Source: Buxus sempervirens (Eukaryota; Streptophyta; Magnoliopsida; Buxales; Buxaceae). From it: a DNA stretch of 64,000 bases. The DNA lies in the NCBI GenBank assembly GCA_947561395.2, contig OX387185.1, positions 30,918,213 to 30,982,212 on the forward strand, in the 5' to 3' direction. The notes beneath the pieces were generated by a model. It was not told where the DNA came from and ran no database searches. It saw only the letters and a program-made list of their open reading frames with translations. Numbering within the stretch: the first letter of the stretch is position 1; each line of letters begins with the position of its first letter. A program made the position numbers and the translations under genes. Shown piece after piece: positions 45,260 to 55,985 of the stretch.

Positions 45260-46678
45260 TAATCTCTGTAACACCTTCCCGGTGCTCCTTAGACTCCTAG
45301 AAGACGTCTAAACACAACTTGAAATTAAACTAAACTAACTTCACATTGCGACTCAAAATCTCTTCGCTGACATCCCAAATCCGAAAATCAAACAGAATAT
45401 GACTAACGAAGGGAAGAGGGGGTTTACATCGGGGTACAACAGATGAAATGGCCGTGGGAAACATGCTCCCTCCTTCGAATAAGACAAACAATAGCAGCGA
45501 GATGAAGCAAAACCATTTCGGATATCCTTAAAACATTTCCATTTTCATGTATATGAAATAACAAATTGTAGGAAACATTACCGTGGGGTTTAGGAACCCT
45601 AGAGGTGTGCGATTCACACTCTTGGATGCAAAGCAATGGTTGGAGCACCTTCTTTCATGTACCGACCGTGAGTCCTCCTTCGGATTCAATGAGAAAAGAA
45701 GAGGAAACGAAAAGCCGAGGGTGGAAGGGGCTTACGGTGATGTTGGGTGGTTCGAGGGAGCAAGGAGAGGTGAGGGAGAAGGGTTTCGAACCAAGCAAGG
45801 TGGGGAAGACAGGGTTGTCGCCGGCGACCAAAAAGCTAACTGAAGAGGAGCTAAACTCCCTGGGGGAAGAGAGACAACCAACGAAGGAAAAGCCCCCCAA
45901 CCCAGAAAGAAAAAAAAGCCAACCCAAAAAGGCCGAACAAGAAAGATCCAACCAAGAAAAGGCCAACCCTTTGCAAGAGGGTTGCCGTGGCTTTTATAGG
46001 AGAAAAATTGGGTGTTCGCCGGGTTGGCGCCGAGCTGGCGCCGAGTAGCTGGAGCTCAGCGCGAGTGACCTAATGATTAAAGAAATTCAATTCGGCCGCT
46101 GATTTGTCTGGAAAATCTGAAATTTACAGATCTAGTCCCTGGACATTTTTTATTTAATCCGATACACTTGGATATTCACAGATTTAGTCCCTGAGATATT
46201 TTCTTAACTTTTGATATTTATGGATTTAGTCCCTGAGATATTTTCCTGCGCCACTTGCTACATGTGCAGCTCTTTCCCACGTGTGCAGTTTGCCGGTTTT
46301 GCTGCTCGGAAATTTTGACAGCTTATATCTTCTTCATCCGGACTCCGATCTGGGCAAACTCAGTTGCGTTAGAACCATATCGGAGTCCTCTATCGAATGG
46401 GATGGGGTTAAACACCTGGTTCGGGGTTTAGCAGAAAGTCAACTTTCGGCTCCCCCTCAAGCAAAACCGGCCTGCAGAACCTTTATCCGGACTCCGATTC
46501 CAGCAAGCCCAGTAGCGTTGGAGCCGTGTCGAGATTCTCTATCCATTGAGATATAACAAGGTAGCCAATTATCACTTGATCAAAAAGTCAATTTTCGTCC
46601 CCTCAGGGTTTGACTTTTCCGCCAGGGTTTTCATTTTCATCACTTCCAGGGGTGCAAAAATAAGGTGCTTACAAACAC

Positions 46679-46896
46679 CATTTGTTTTCTTTTCAAATGC
46701 GTATGGCATATAAGTGATGTTATGCCCTTATAATAGAACAAAGAGACAAGGAGATTTGAGAAAAAAAAATGACAAAAGCAGATAGCACAGTTATCTCCTA
46801 CCTTTGAAATCTAGGTGGCAATTTTTAGAAAACCATAATTCCTTACCTGATAAATAAATCCAAAATATCAAATTGATTTCATATTGAAGCAAGTAC
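46679..46896. other. Unrecognised strip of oldest layer
   Basis: AT-rich sequence between the target duplications of LTR G and LTR A. No gene, repeat or element end seen. It is contiguous with 43048-43082 and 52054-52727 if the insertions are ignored. Confidence 0.5.
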
Positions 46897-48823
46897 TATA
46901 AAACCCCGAATTTTCTACATGATTTTTTATTGGAAAAATAAAATTAATAAGCTGTGTGTATGTAGGGAAACTTGGTGGGCGAGCGTTGCACCGAATCCAG
47001 TTGATTTAAAACTCGTCGAGCGGCAAAGTATGTATAGTAAGTATAAATACTTAAAGAAGTTAGACTCGTAGGTTTTCGTTCTCGCATACTTTGTGTTGAA
47101 GGCGATTTCGGCTGGTGATCTAGGGTTTTGGAGAGAAGCAAACCTTGTGTTCCTACTGATCGGAGTTCTTAGAATCAAGTTGTTCAAGGAAAACCTATTG
47201 CGAACTGAAGGAGAACTAGGTGACGATCGACTGTTGGTTTTGCTGTACTAGGAGTTGCCGTTGCAAAGTTTTTGGAGCGTATAACTGTGAGTAGCATCGT
47301 TTTGATTTTATGGTGGGTTTTGATCCCTGAGATTAGTTGGAAGCATGTTTTCTGAATAATTTATTTGTCGAGCGCGAGTTATTTGATGGGTTTAGAGTCG
47401 TGATTATAAAGTTGTTTAGATTAAATCCGAAACGTGTTTAACAGTGTTTTGGTAATGGTAGAAGCATAGATGAGTAGTTACAGAGGTAAAAAATACAGCC
47501 AGTCATGGATTTCTGAGATTAACAAAGAGTCGTGAGTCGGAGGTAGTGTCCGCTGACTTGGTGCCTACCTAGCACCAAGTGGTAGAGTCAGCGCAAGTTA
47601 TAGTATGTTGTTCTCGCCGAGTTCGCGCTCAGCTCGCGCCAACCGCACGCGAAGTATATTTTAGTCTCGCCGAGTTCGGGCTTGTCTCGCTATAAGTCAT
47701 TTTAGTTTGCACGAGATGCTGATTTCGTATACGCCGAGTCCATGCCGACCTCGCGCCAAGCGCCAGAGGTCAGCGCATCCAATAAAAATCTGCCGAAAGT
47801 GTTTTTGACCAATCCAAGCCAATTTTTGATATTTTGAGACTTAAACCTCTTACCCAAAGGCTAGATTAGGATATTAGAAATATTATATCTGTTCAAAACC
47901 ATTGGGAGAGCCTTAAATCAAATTTTGGGTATTTATATAGGTTTCTGAAGTGGGAATTGAAAGAATCTGGGTAGGTTTACTGATCAAGACACTATAAACT
48001 AATGAGATTGTCTTTGCTATGTATTATATTTGTTTTCTAGTTATGAATCTATTTAATCTGGATTTGTTTGATATCAAAGGGTTGAATAGTATTGTAAAAT
48101 TTCTTGTGTGAGTAAAAGGATTTTTCTGCTAATGAGGTTTGTGTTTTGGGGTTGGGATACCTACTGAAATTATATGAGTTGCTATTCTGGTTGGAATGAC
48201 TTGTGATGAGTGTATTGGATACACATGATGGTAATTAGTGTGGGGTTATTGTTTTGCAACTACTAAGTTTTGTGAACTTGTTAATTTGGTTTTGGGTTTA
48301 GCTTCCCTTGGATCCATGTTAAGCTTAGTAATGTGATGATATTGTTTGTTGGGGTAATTGCATGGCCTAGCGGGTTGCCACGACCGGGTTAGAGCAGCCA
48401 GATACCCTGAGTAGGCCTAGTTGTCAATGCCGATACCCGGAGTAGGCTGGCATTGGATGACGATACCCTGAGTAGGCCGTCATTTCAGAATGTCCGATAC
48501 CCTAAGTAGGCCGGAACTGTGTACATGGAGGTGTGGAGTGTCTCCTTGGCATGTGAATTAACCAACTTAAGCAATATGAATGATATTGACCTTTCGTTGT
48601 TTTATCGGTATTGTGGTTGTAACGCCCCAGATCCGAGTCACGAAATAACACCGTAACTCATCCCCGGAGGTTAATTTAAAACACAGGATCACAATATCAG
48701 AGTGAAGCAAAAACATGAATACAACAATAGCTATATAACAGAGTGCGCTAAAATATTCCCAAACTAAAATAAAACTCACATGTCCAAGTAACTACCTGCA
48801 AGTATCGAGCTCTCCAAGAGTAT

Positions 48824-50825
48824 CTGAAAACAAAACAAAAGCAACGGGGTGAGATACGAATATCCCAGTGAGCAGCACATGCATGCACAAATACATTTAG
48901 TTCAGTTCTAAAACATGCCACGATTACAAACCATATACAACGATGATAACACGTATAACCCAACAAAACTTCAACATTCCAATTTACATCCGTGAGGAAA
49001 ACCATCGTATAAACCAAGCAGAAAAGACGGTATCAAATCATGCATATAGCCGTAAAGTCACGTATAACCAGTTAACAATATATCGAAGAAATCATAGTTC
49101 AACAACTCAAAAGATATAACTCGGGTCCCAACCCGTATCAATAATAAAGTCACATCATAACCAATGCCCACGCCTCCCAATGTATATCCGGCCTACTCAG
49201 GGTTTCGGATATTGAAATGACAGCATCATCCAATGCCGGCCTACTCCGGGTATCGACATTGACAACACCATACCACTCAGGGTCATGATGCTGCTCTACA
49301 CTGGCGGGAGGTACAATACCCAATAATCGGTAAACAATATTCCATGAACCATAAATACCAACAAACCAGCGAATAAAACATATCACGTCAAACAAAATCA
49401 AATACCAACATTAGTCAATGTCATGTAGTTGCTTAGATTGGTTAATCTACATGCCAGAGCGACATCCACACCTCCATGTACACAGTTCCGGCCTACTCAG
49501 GGTATCGGACACTCTGAAATGACGGCCTACTCAGGGTATCGTCATCCAATGCCGGCCTACTCCGGGTATCGGCATCGACAACCAGGCCTACTCAGGGTTT
49601 CTGGCTGCTCTACACTGGTCGTGGCAACACTCCATGGCCATGCCATTACACCAATAAAACAAAATACATCACATTACTAAGCTTAGACTCTGAATCCAGG
49701 ACAAGCTAAACCAAAATCTATAAATAACCAAATAAAACTCCGCATTCAGTACACATATCACAAGTTGTTCCAACCAGAACATCAACTCACACAAGTGTTC
49801 CAACCAGAACAGTAATTCCTCACAAGTGTTCCAACCAGAACAGTAATTCCTCACAAGTGTTCCAACCAGAACAGTAATTCTTCACAAGTGTTCCAACCAG
49901 AACATCATCTCACAAGTGTTCCAACCAGAACAAATAATTCCTCACAAGTGTTCCAACCAGAACAATAACTCTTCACAAGTAGACAAGTAAATAATCTTTG
50001 CCCATCAAGAAAACAGGGTTTAATAAAAACTAAATCAAGTCTAGTATGTAACCCAAAAAGAACTAAAATAAAAACCCAGTGTTGGGTATCCAGAACATCA
50101 CCTAAAATGTTGCCCTACATTTACCTTGGAAGCTCTTAAGAAATTCCAGAATCTATCTTCAATGTTCTCATAAGTAATTTTGTCTCTAATGTTCTAAACA
50201 AGTACTTTGCTAAGTGATCGAAGACCTTCTAGCATCAAACTCCCCATTGGTTTACTCAATTATGAAATTTAGTAAGAAAAGTGGACTATGCGATCACCTC
50301 CTGAGGTAGGCGCGAGGTGGGAGGATAGTATAATAGCAACAATCAGGGTATGCGCTCACTCGATGGTAAGTGGGCACGAGAAGGGCGTGAAGTGGGCGCG
50401 AGAAGGGCGCGGGGTAGGCGCGAGAAAGGCGTGGAATATTTAAGTGGGTGCGAGAAGGGCACGGGATAGGCGCGAGAAAGGAGCCAAGTCTATTTTTCCA
50501 TGTGCCTACTTCCCGAAGTGGGCGCCAAGAGGGCGGATACCCACTGTGTTTTTCAAGTCTCTGTTGAATCCAAATCTTCAACTCTGGCCGAAATTTTTCA
50601 GTCTGTAACCACTTCTCTGGTCTCCTAATACCCCCAGAACACATTCAAACCTATTTTGAAATTAATCTAACACACTTTTCAATTATCCCCAATTTGTTAT
50701 ACAGAAAACCCTTCGGAATATCTTCGCCCAGAAACCCAGTGAATAATTCATTCGACAACCATGTGCATTCATTCAAACAAAAACTACGAATAACATAAAC
50801 CAGGTTTTAAAACAGTGCCACTCAC
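48824..50825 (-). other. Putative LTR-resident intron, solo LTR B
   Basis: The borders are AAAAG|GTGAGTGG and GTTTTCAG|ATACTC, length about 2.0 kb. The second exon here lacks the YREEDYY-type ending. Confidence 0.45.
49765..49990 (-). repeat. Minisatellite in LTR B, single-copy in LTR A
   Basis: Seven copies of about 30 bp with core TCACAAGTGTTCCAACCAGA. The corresponding place in LTR A (about 48185-48215) has one copy, so the array expanded in the B lineage. Confidence 0.85.
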
Positions 50826-52053
50826 CTTTTATGCTTCCAAGTCTTGGCAACAGCAACCCAAAAAATCCCCAATCACTTCGGCCGTCTGCTTGCTCTGGTC
50901 GAACAGAGGTTTTCTGAAGGAAGAAAAGCCCTTCCGAACTTCTTATTAGCAAAAACTTACTGGCAGTAAGTCTTCCCCAGCTCGACTCTCCCACAGAACC
51001 TCTCCAACTCCTTCTCTCGAAGAACCCTAAACAAAAGCCGCAGCCGCAACCTTCTCAGTAAACTATACGCGTATTCAGGGCAAAAACCCAAAACCTAATT
51101 TCTTAAAGTATTTATACCTTCTGCAAATATGCTTGCTGCTCGATGACCCTTTTAACTCTGATATGGTGTGTGCTCGCCCACCAAAACCCCTACATTAGCA
51201 CCTTCCAATTTATAATAAATTTCAAACACACTATTATCAATTTCTTTAAACCAATATTTGATGCCTGTTTAACTTAATTTAAAATCTTCATAATTTAGGC
51301 TTGGGAAATTCCGAGACTACCCTCACTTGTTCCAACACCGAACCGCCAAAATCCAAATCCATGGAAGTCCAATAACCAAAATTTCCTATTTTAATAATTC
51401 ATCCTATTTAACATTTTGAAATTAACTCTAATTAATTTCCTTTTCTCTGTTTCTAAAGTTCTCCATTAATTAAATAAGTGTTAAAAGCGTAAAATCTAAA
51501 TTTTAATGTTATTAAAATTCGGGATTTTACAGTGGTTGATATTTGATGTGAACTAATATTAGACTTCTGGATTTCCATCTCGTATTTATCGCTATTGATG
51601 TATTGGTGTTGGTTATTTATCGGTGCATACTTTATAACTGTGGTTAACTATTTCTGCATGCATGTGCTACTCGCTGAGATATTCGTATCTCATTCCTTTG
51701 TTTTTGTTTTGATTTTCAGATATTCGTGGTGAGGCGCTTACGAGAGTAGATCCGACTGACACATATAGGGAGCAAGATTATTACTACAATCCATAGACTA
51801 GTAGGTTTAATTTTAGATTGAAACTTTGACTCATTTGATTTTGGGAAATGTAATAAAGTAGTTGATATGGATTCGTTTGGCTTTACTTAAAGATTATTTT
51901 GGACGTCTTAGATAAGAATTTAATTGTGCACTCTGATATGGTATTAATTGCGTGATTATCCAGCGATCACATTTATTTTGGATCCTTACCTAACCCTCTG
52001 TGAGACGTGTTATATCTTTAATGAATAACACGGATCCAGGGCGTTACAAGTAC

Positions 52054-52727
52054 TGTAGGTTCAAGTCGCTTGACCTCCAAAACAGCTTGTGTGAAAAACT
52101 AAGGGTGTTGACTTTTGTTACATTAACTTCGTTTAATCTATAGTTTTATCTTGTTGAATTTGATTGGTTATGTAAATAACTTTGTATGTCTAATAGGCCC
52201 TGATAAGACAACTTCTATGAATTAAAATTTTTAGTTTAAAATATTTGATTGTGCTTACATTTTGATTTGTTTTCTTTTTCATGTTCTTAGTTTATGAATT
52301 TTGATGATAATCAACAAAACAATGTGTCAATTGGACACTTTCTCAACTTCGACTTTTACAAATAAACTGTTACTTGACCCATAGATATTTGTTCCAATCA
52401 TATTGATCTTATTAATATATTTTATTTTATTTGTTTTTTCTTCTTGTTACTTTCTTATAAGAAAAGAAACAATAGCCAAGATTGTATCTTTAAAGAACAT
52501 CCTTCAAGAAATCTGTCAAAGAGACAAAGATTCTTTGCCTACTTATTATTTTAAAACAAATGGTGCCTCTTTCTCTTAATTTTCAAGCAATTGTTAACGT
52601 TGAAGGAGTATGTTACGTTGGGAACTGCAAGAAGACAAAGAAAGAAATTGAAAAAGATGCAACACAAGTATCAATTGACACAATTGAACTAAAAGGACTT
52701 TAGAAGGTACCAAATTTGGAGACTATA
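52054..52727. other. Unrecognised strip of oldest layer
   Basis: AT-rich, no long frame, no element ends. Short frames only (for example near 52296, MNFDDNQQNN, ended by a stop within 25 codons). Confidence 0.45.
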
Positions 52728-53626
52728 CGTAGCGCCCTGGAACCAGGTTTGCCCATACGGGGCACCAACCCGTCCTTGAGCTCTACTTATGGACCCAAAA
52801 GAACCTAATTAATACCATCAACCTGGGCAATTACAAGGTAATCATCAGATTGCATAAGCATTTGAAGCATGGGTGAATCCTATCTAACAAAAAGTCACCT
52901 GTATAATAACCTCCAAAAATATGATATCTGTGTATACAAAAAACAACTAAGTGCTTGCCATCTCTATCTTTCATGTGTATAGACATATACAAAGCTGATA
53001 ATATAAAGGTAACTCTCAAGTTTATAAGTCCAAAAGAATATTTACATATCCCAATTACAGTTCCCAAATTCTAAATACAATTATCACAAGGAAGATCTGA
53101 AAGCAAAACTGGTAAAACAAAACAAGCGTGAGACGAAAGTCCCAGTAAGCAGCAAACAAGCATGATTAAAAGCAGTTTATGCAATTTTATAACATCATGA
53201 TAATATTCTCAAATATGAAGTGTAAATCCAAGTCAAAGTATCTCAATTGGGTAACACATGAAATCAATTCAATAAACACAATCATACACTGCAAACATGT
53301 CTTGGTAGGACTCGTGGATTAGCGTGTCTCTAAATTAGAATAATGACCACTGTCCATTTGCCACCTACACGACTTATAGAGAGAAGCCTAACTATCTACA
53401 ACTCAGCAAGCAGAGTACCCACGTATAGGCTGGCAAGTGGCAACCAAACCAATAATCAAGGCCAAGTGGAATAACCTTCCACTGCCGAACCATACCATAT
53501 GAATCACAAGATCATCTCGCCGATACCCCACGGCGGGTGGTTGCCACAGCACTTCTATGGCCCAAGAGGGCCTCACTGATACCTTACAATGGAAAGCTAT
53601 ATGGACAATGACATTAAGCTAAAAAG
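52728..53626 (-). repeat. LTR F fragment (chromovirus type)
   Basis: Starts on plus with GTAGCGCCCTGGAACCAGG, like the ends of the Tekay-type LTRs. It contains CTTTCAG|AT (about 53095, element sense) and the conserved stem-loop (53130-53145). It is cut by the Tat LTR H at 53627. The remainder was not found in the window. Confidence 0.65.
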
Positions 53627-55822
53627 TGTGAGACCATGGAAATCACGTATGTGACCTAATCATCACACAGAATTCACAATACAAAGGAATCGCCACCATT
53701 CAAGTTTAAGGTGTGAATGGACACCAAAGTGAGCATAAAAAAAATTAAAATAGAGCTAAAGTAGCTCTACTTTAATGTTTAGTCCAGAGATTGGGTAAAG
53801 GGGTTAGGTTATGAATAGGGAAAGGTGTTAGGCACCCCCATTCATCCACACAAGGTGGTTGCCATATGCTCATTCATGCTTCATGCTTGCACATATATAT
53901 TTCACACAAAAATGAACAAAAACAAGAGAAAACACATGTGTGATTCTCCACATGAGTAATCTAATTGATTATGTACTCTGTGTGTGGATACATCACCTTC
54001 AGGGCTTCATGATCAAGGTAAAAATAATATAAATCTTGAAGAAAAACAGTTCAAATCAAATCTGGAAATATCAATACAAGATCATGCTATTTGAGCTAGG
54101 AAATTTCAATCAACCATAAATCATTCAATCCAAACTCAAATTGAGTGAAACCAAATCCATTTGAAAGATTATATGAAGTATAAGTCTCAGTAAAAATTTC
54201 ATTCAAATTCAATTAAAATCAAAGAAGATGTTCAAAATCTACTGATGTAAAATAGAAAAAGTGGTAAGTAGCAAATTTTGAAAGCCTAGTTGTTGAGATT
54301 GGCTCCATATAAATCCTTGAAAATTAGTGTGAATGAAGTATGAGATGTCATCTTTTGAATGGAATAGGTCTCATTCAAAACTTCATCCATTTATGGCTTG
54401 TGTGCTCTCTCAAACATGCTTAGAAGATCACAAACTAACTCTGTAACTTGTTATTGAGCAGCATAGAGTCAATCAAGCACGTAGAGCTCAAATCAAATTG
54501 AAAAATTATGAAACCAATTGAATTTGAAAAAAATACTCATTAAGGAAGACTCAGAAATTAAAATCACTCAAATCGGAGTTGAAATGAGCCTTTGGTACTT
54601 AATCAAAGTGACAAGTTTAGCGATCTGTTCTGAGACTTGACTCAACTTCAATCAAATAATTTGAAAAATTGGCTTCATATAAATTGCTCAAATTTTACAG
54701 GATCAAACTAGACTTCCTGGCCTTTCACATGTCTCTGGAATCATTCAAAAATTCATCCATATTATGAAGTTATGAATGATACAAGACAAGGTACAGGTTC
54801 TGTCCATATCTGTAAAATTGAATGAAAAGCAAGACAAAACCAAGTGTGTGTGTGTTTGATCCATTAGATCTGATTTGAAAATACTTCAAATGACTTGAAA
54901 ATAACCCAGAAACATTTAGGGCAAGGATTTGGCTCAAATCTCTCATTATTTGGAGAGTGAGAGCCAAATCTACCCAAGTTGAATGAGATTTTGCTCAATT
55001 TAAAAATGATTAGACCATAGGGTCTTCTCTAAGAGATTAAAATCAATTAAAATCAAATCAAGAAGTCTTGAGAAGTTGTTCTAAGGCCTATGATCTCCGA
55101 TCTACTATATTGAGCATAGTAGATTTAAGATCCATGCCTATTTTGAAAAAATCAAGTGATTGTGTGCATTGAATTGTGTAGGAAAACAGATATTAGGAGG
55201 GAATTGAGATCCAATGCTATCAAAAAGCATGGATCTATGTAATTCCTCTAGAATTAAAGACAAAACATGCACAAACAGCAACCACACACAAATAAACATG
55301 AATCATGCAAGTATTTCATGAAAATGATTCTAAACCTAAAGGATCCATTCCAATACTTGTTTCCCCTAGCTCTCTCTTCATATTTTACGGCTAGAGAGAA
55401 TGCTTAAGGTACTTCAAGCACGGTTTGGGGTTTCAAACACAACAAGGCCTTATACTACAGAAAAGTAGAAGATGAGAGAGTGCTTGAATTGAAATAAAAA
55501 TGAAAGGGCTAGGAGCTCACCTTGGTTGCTTAAATAGAGAATTGGGTAGAGGTTCCCTTCTTCAAGAGCTCTCAATCTTCAAAATTCCAGCCATTTGCTA
55601 GAGGAGAGACCCTTTATTTATAGGCAAGAGCAAGGGCAAGGAAGTCATAAAGGTAGATACAAAACTGTGTCTAAATCCTTCCTATTCAAGTCTAAGACAT
55701 GAATTGGGGAAATTTGGCCAATTTGGGAAATTCAGGCTTTATAAAGAAAAGTTTAAAGGTAAATAAGAGAAAGCTCACAGGAATTTTCATTTTGAAAATT
55801 TTACTCATGCCCGAAAACACAG
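53627..55822 (-). repeat. LTR H (Tat type), interrupted by a LINE
   Basis: Ends in element sense with ATGGTCTCACA, with no primer site next to it, so it is a solo LTR or a 3' LTR. Closely related to the LTR at 27669-29789, including the ATGTGGCAACC/GGTGTTAGGCACCCCC block near its end. TATA box at 55612-55623 (CCTATAAATAAA) and 5' splice site CCAAG|GTGAGC at 55521/55520. The LINE entered just where the sister LTRs begin their hairpin array. Confidence 0.78.
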
Positions 55823-55985
55823 TTTTTTTTTTTTTTTTTTGAAAATTAAGTAAATTAATAAAGAAAAGAAAGAATATACAAAGGGACCCTCACCCACACT
55901 GTGGTGCAAGGTACAAGAGCCAAGGCTCACAACAAGAACAACCAAGAAAACATATACATTCTAATCCATCCCCAACACGAACCTC

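Larger units (their letters stand above)
43083..46673 (-). repeat. Solo LTR G (Tat type)
   Basis: About 2.8 kb without its LINE insert. Flanked by the perfect duplication AACAC (43078-43082 and 46674-46678). In element sense it starts TGTAAGCACCTTATTTTTGCACC and ends GGTGCGCACA. It carries the Tat-typical GGAGTCACCACT segment near its end and has a TATA box (CCTATAAAAG, 45991-46000). CpG-rich GAGCTCGGCGC arrays lie just upstream of the TATA (46013-46070) and within the transcribed part (44262-44420). Frames at 45583-46048 and 43997-44398 show no domains and look like LTR leader sequence. Confidence 0.88.
48618..51531 (-). repeat. Solo LTR B, nested in LTR A in inverse orientation
   Basis: 2914 bp. 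On plus TGTAACGCCCC ... GGGATTTTACA, with perfect duplication GTGGT (48613-48617 and 51532-51536). The same family type as A at its ends and around the splice signals (AAAAG|GTGAGTGG at 50826/50825; TTTTCAG|AT at 48824/48823), with TATA at 51108-51117. It differs from A in its CpG-rich array (GGGCGCGAGAAGG type, 50285-50540) and in a 7-copy minisatellite (49765-49990). It holds GGCCTACTC-GGGTATCG repeats at 49185-49265 and 49485-49615. Confidence 0.93.
47287..51719 (+). other. Putative LTR-resident intron, solo LTR A
   Basis: The borders are ACT|GTGAGTAGC and GATTTTCAG|ATATTCG. About 1.5 kb without the nested solo LTR B, which lies entirely inside it. Confidence 0.5.
46897..52048 (+). repeat. 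Solo LTR A (chromovirus type), holding solo LTR B
   Basis: Net length about 2.23 kb. TATAAAACCCCGAA ... CAGGGCGTTACA, with perfect duplication AGTAC (46892-46896 and 52049-52053). TATA box at 47041-47050 (GTATAAATAC). The first exon has no ATG, and the 5' splice site ACT|GTGAGTAG is at 47286/47287. A CpG-rich palindromic array lies at 47535-47790 and CCGATACCCTGAGTAGGCC repeats at 48395-48515. After the nested LTR come the hairpin 51675-51692, TTTTCAG|AT at 51719/51720 and an exon ending YREQDYYYNP and stop (51796). Confidence 0.92.

Noticed and set aside
45583-46048. Overlapping charged frames in LTR G
   Set aside because: They overlap the TATA box and leader of a Tat solo LTR. Composition is GC-biased and there is no domain.
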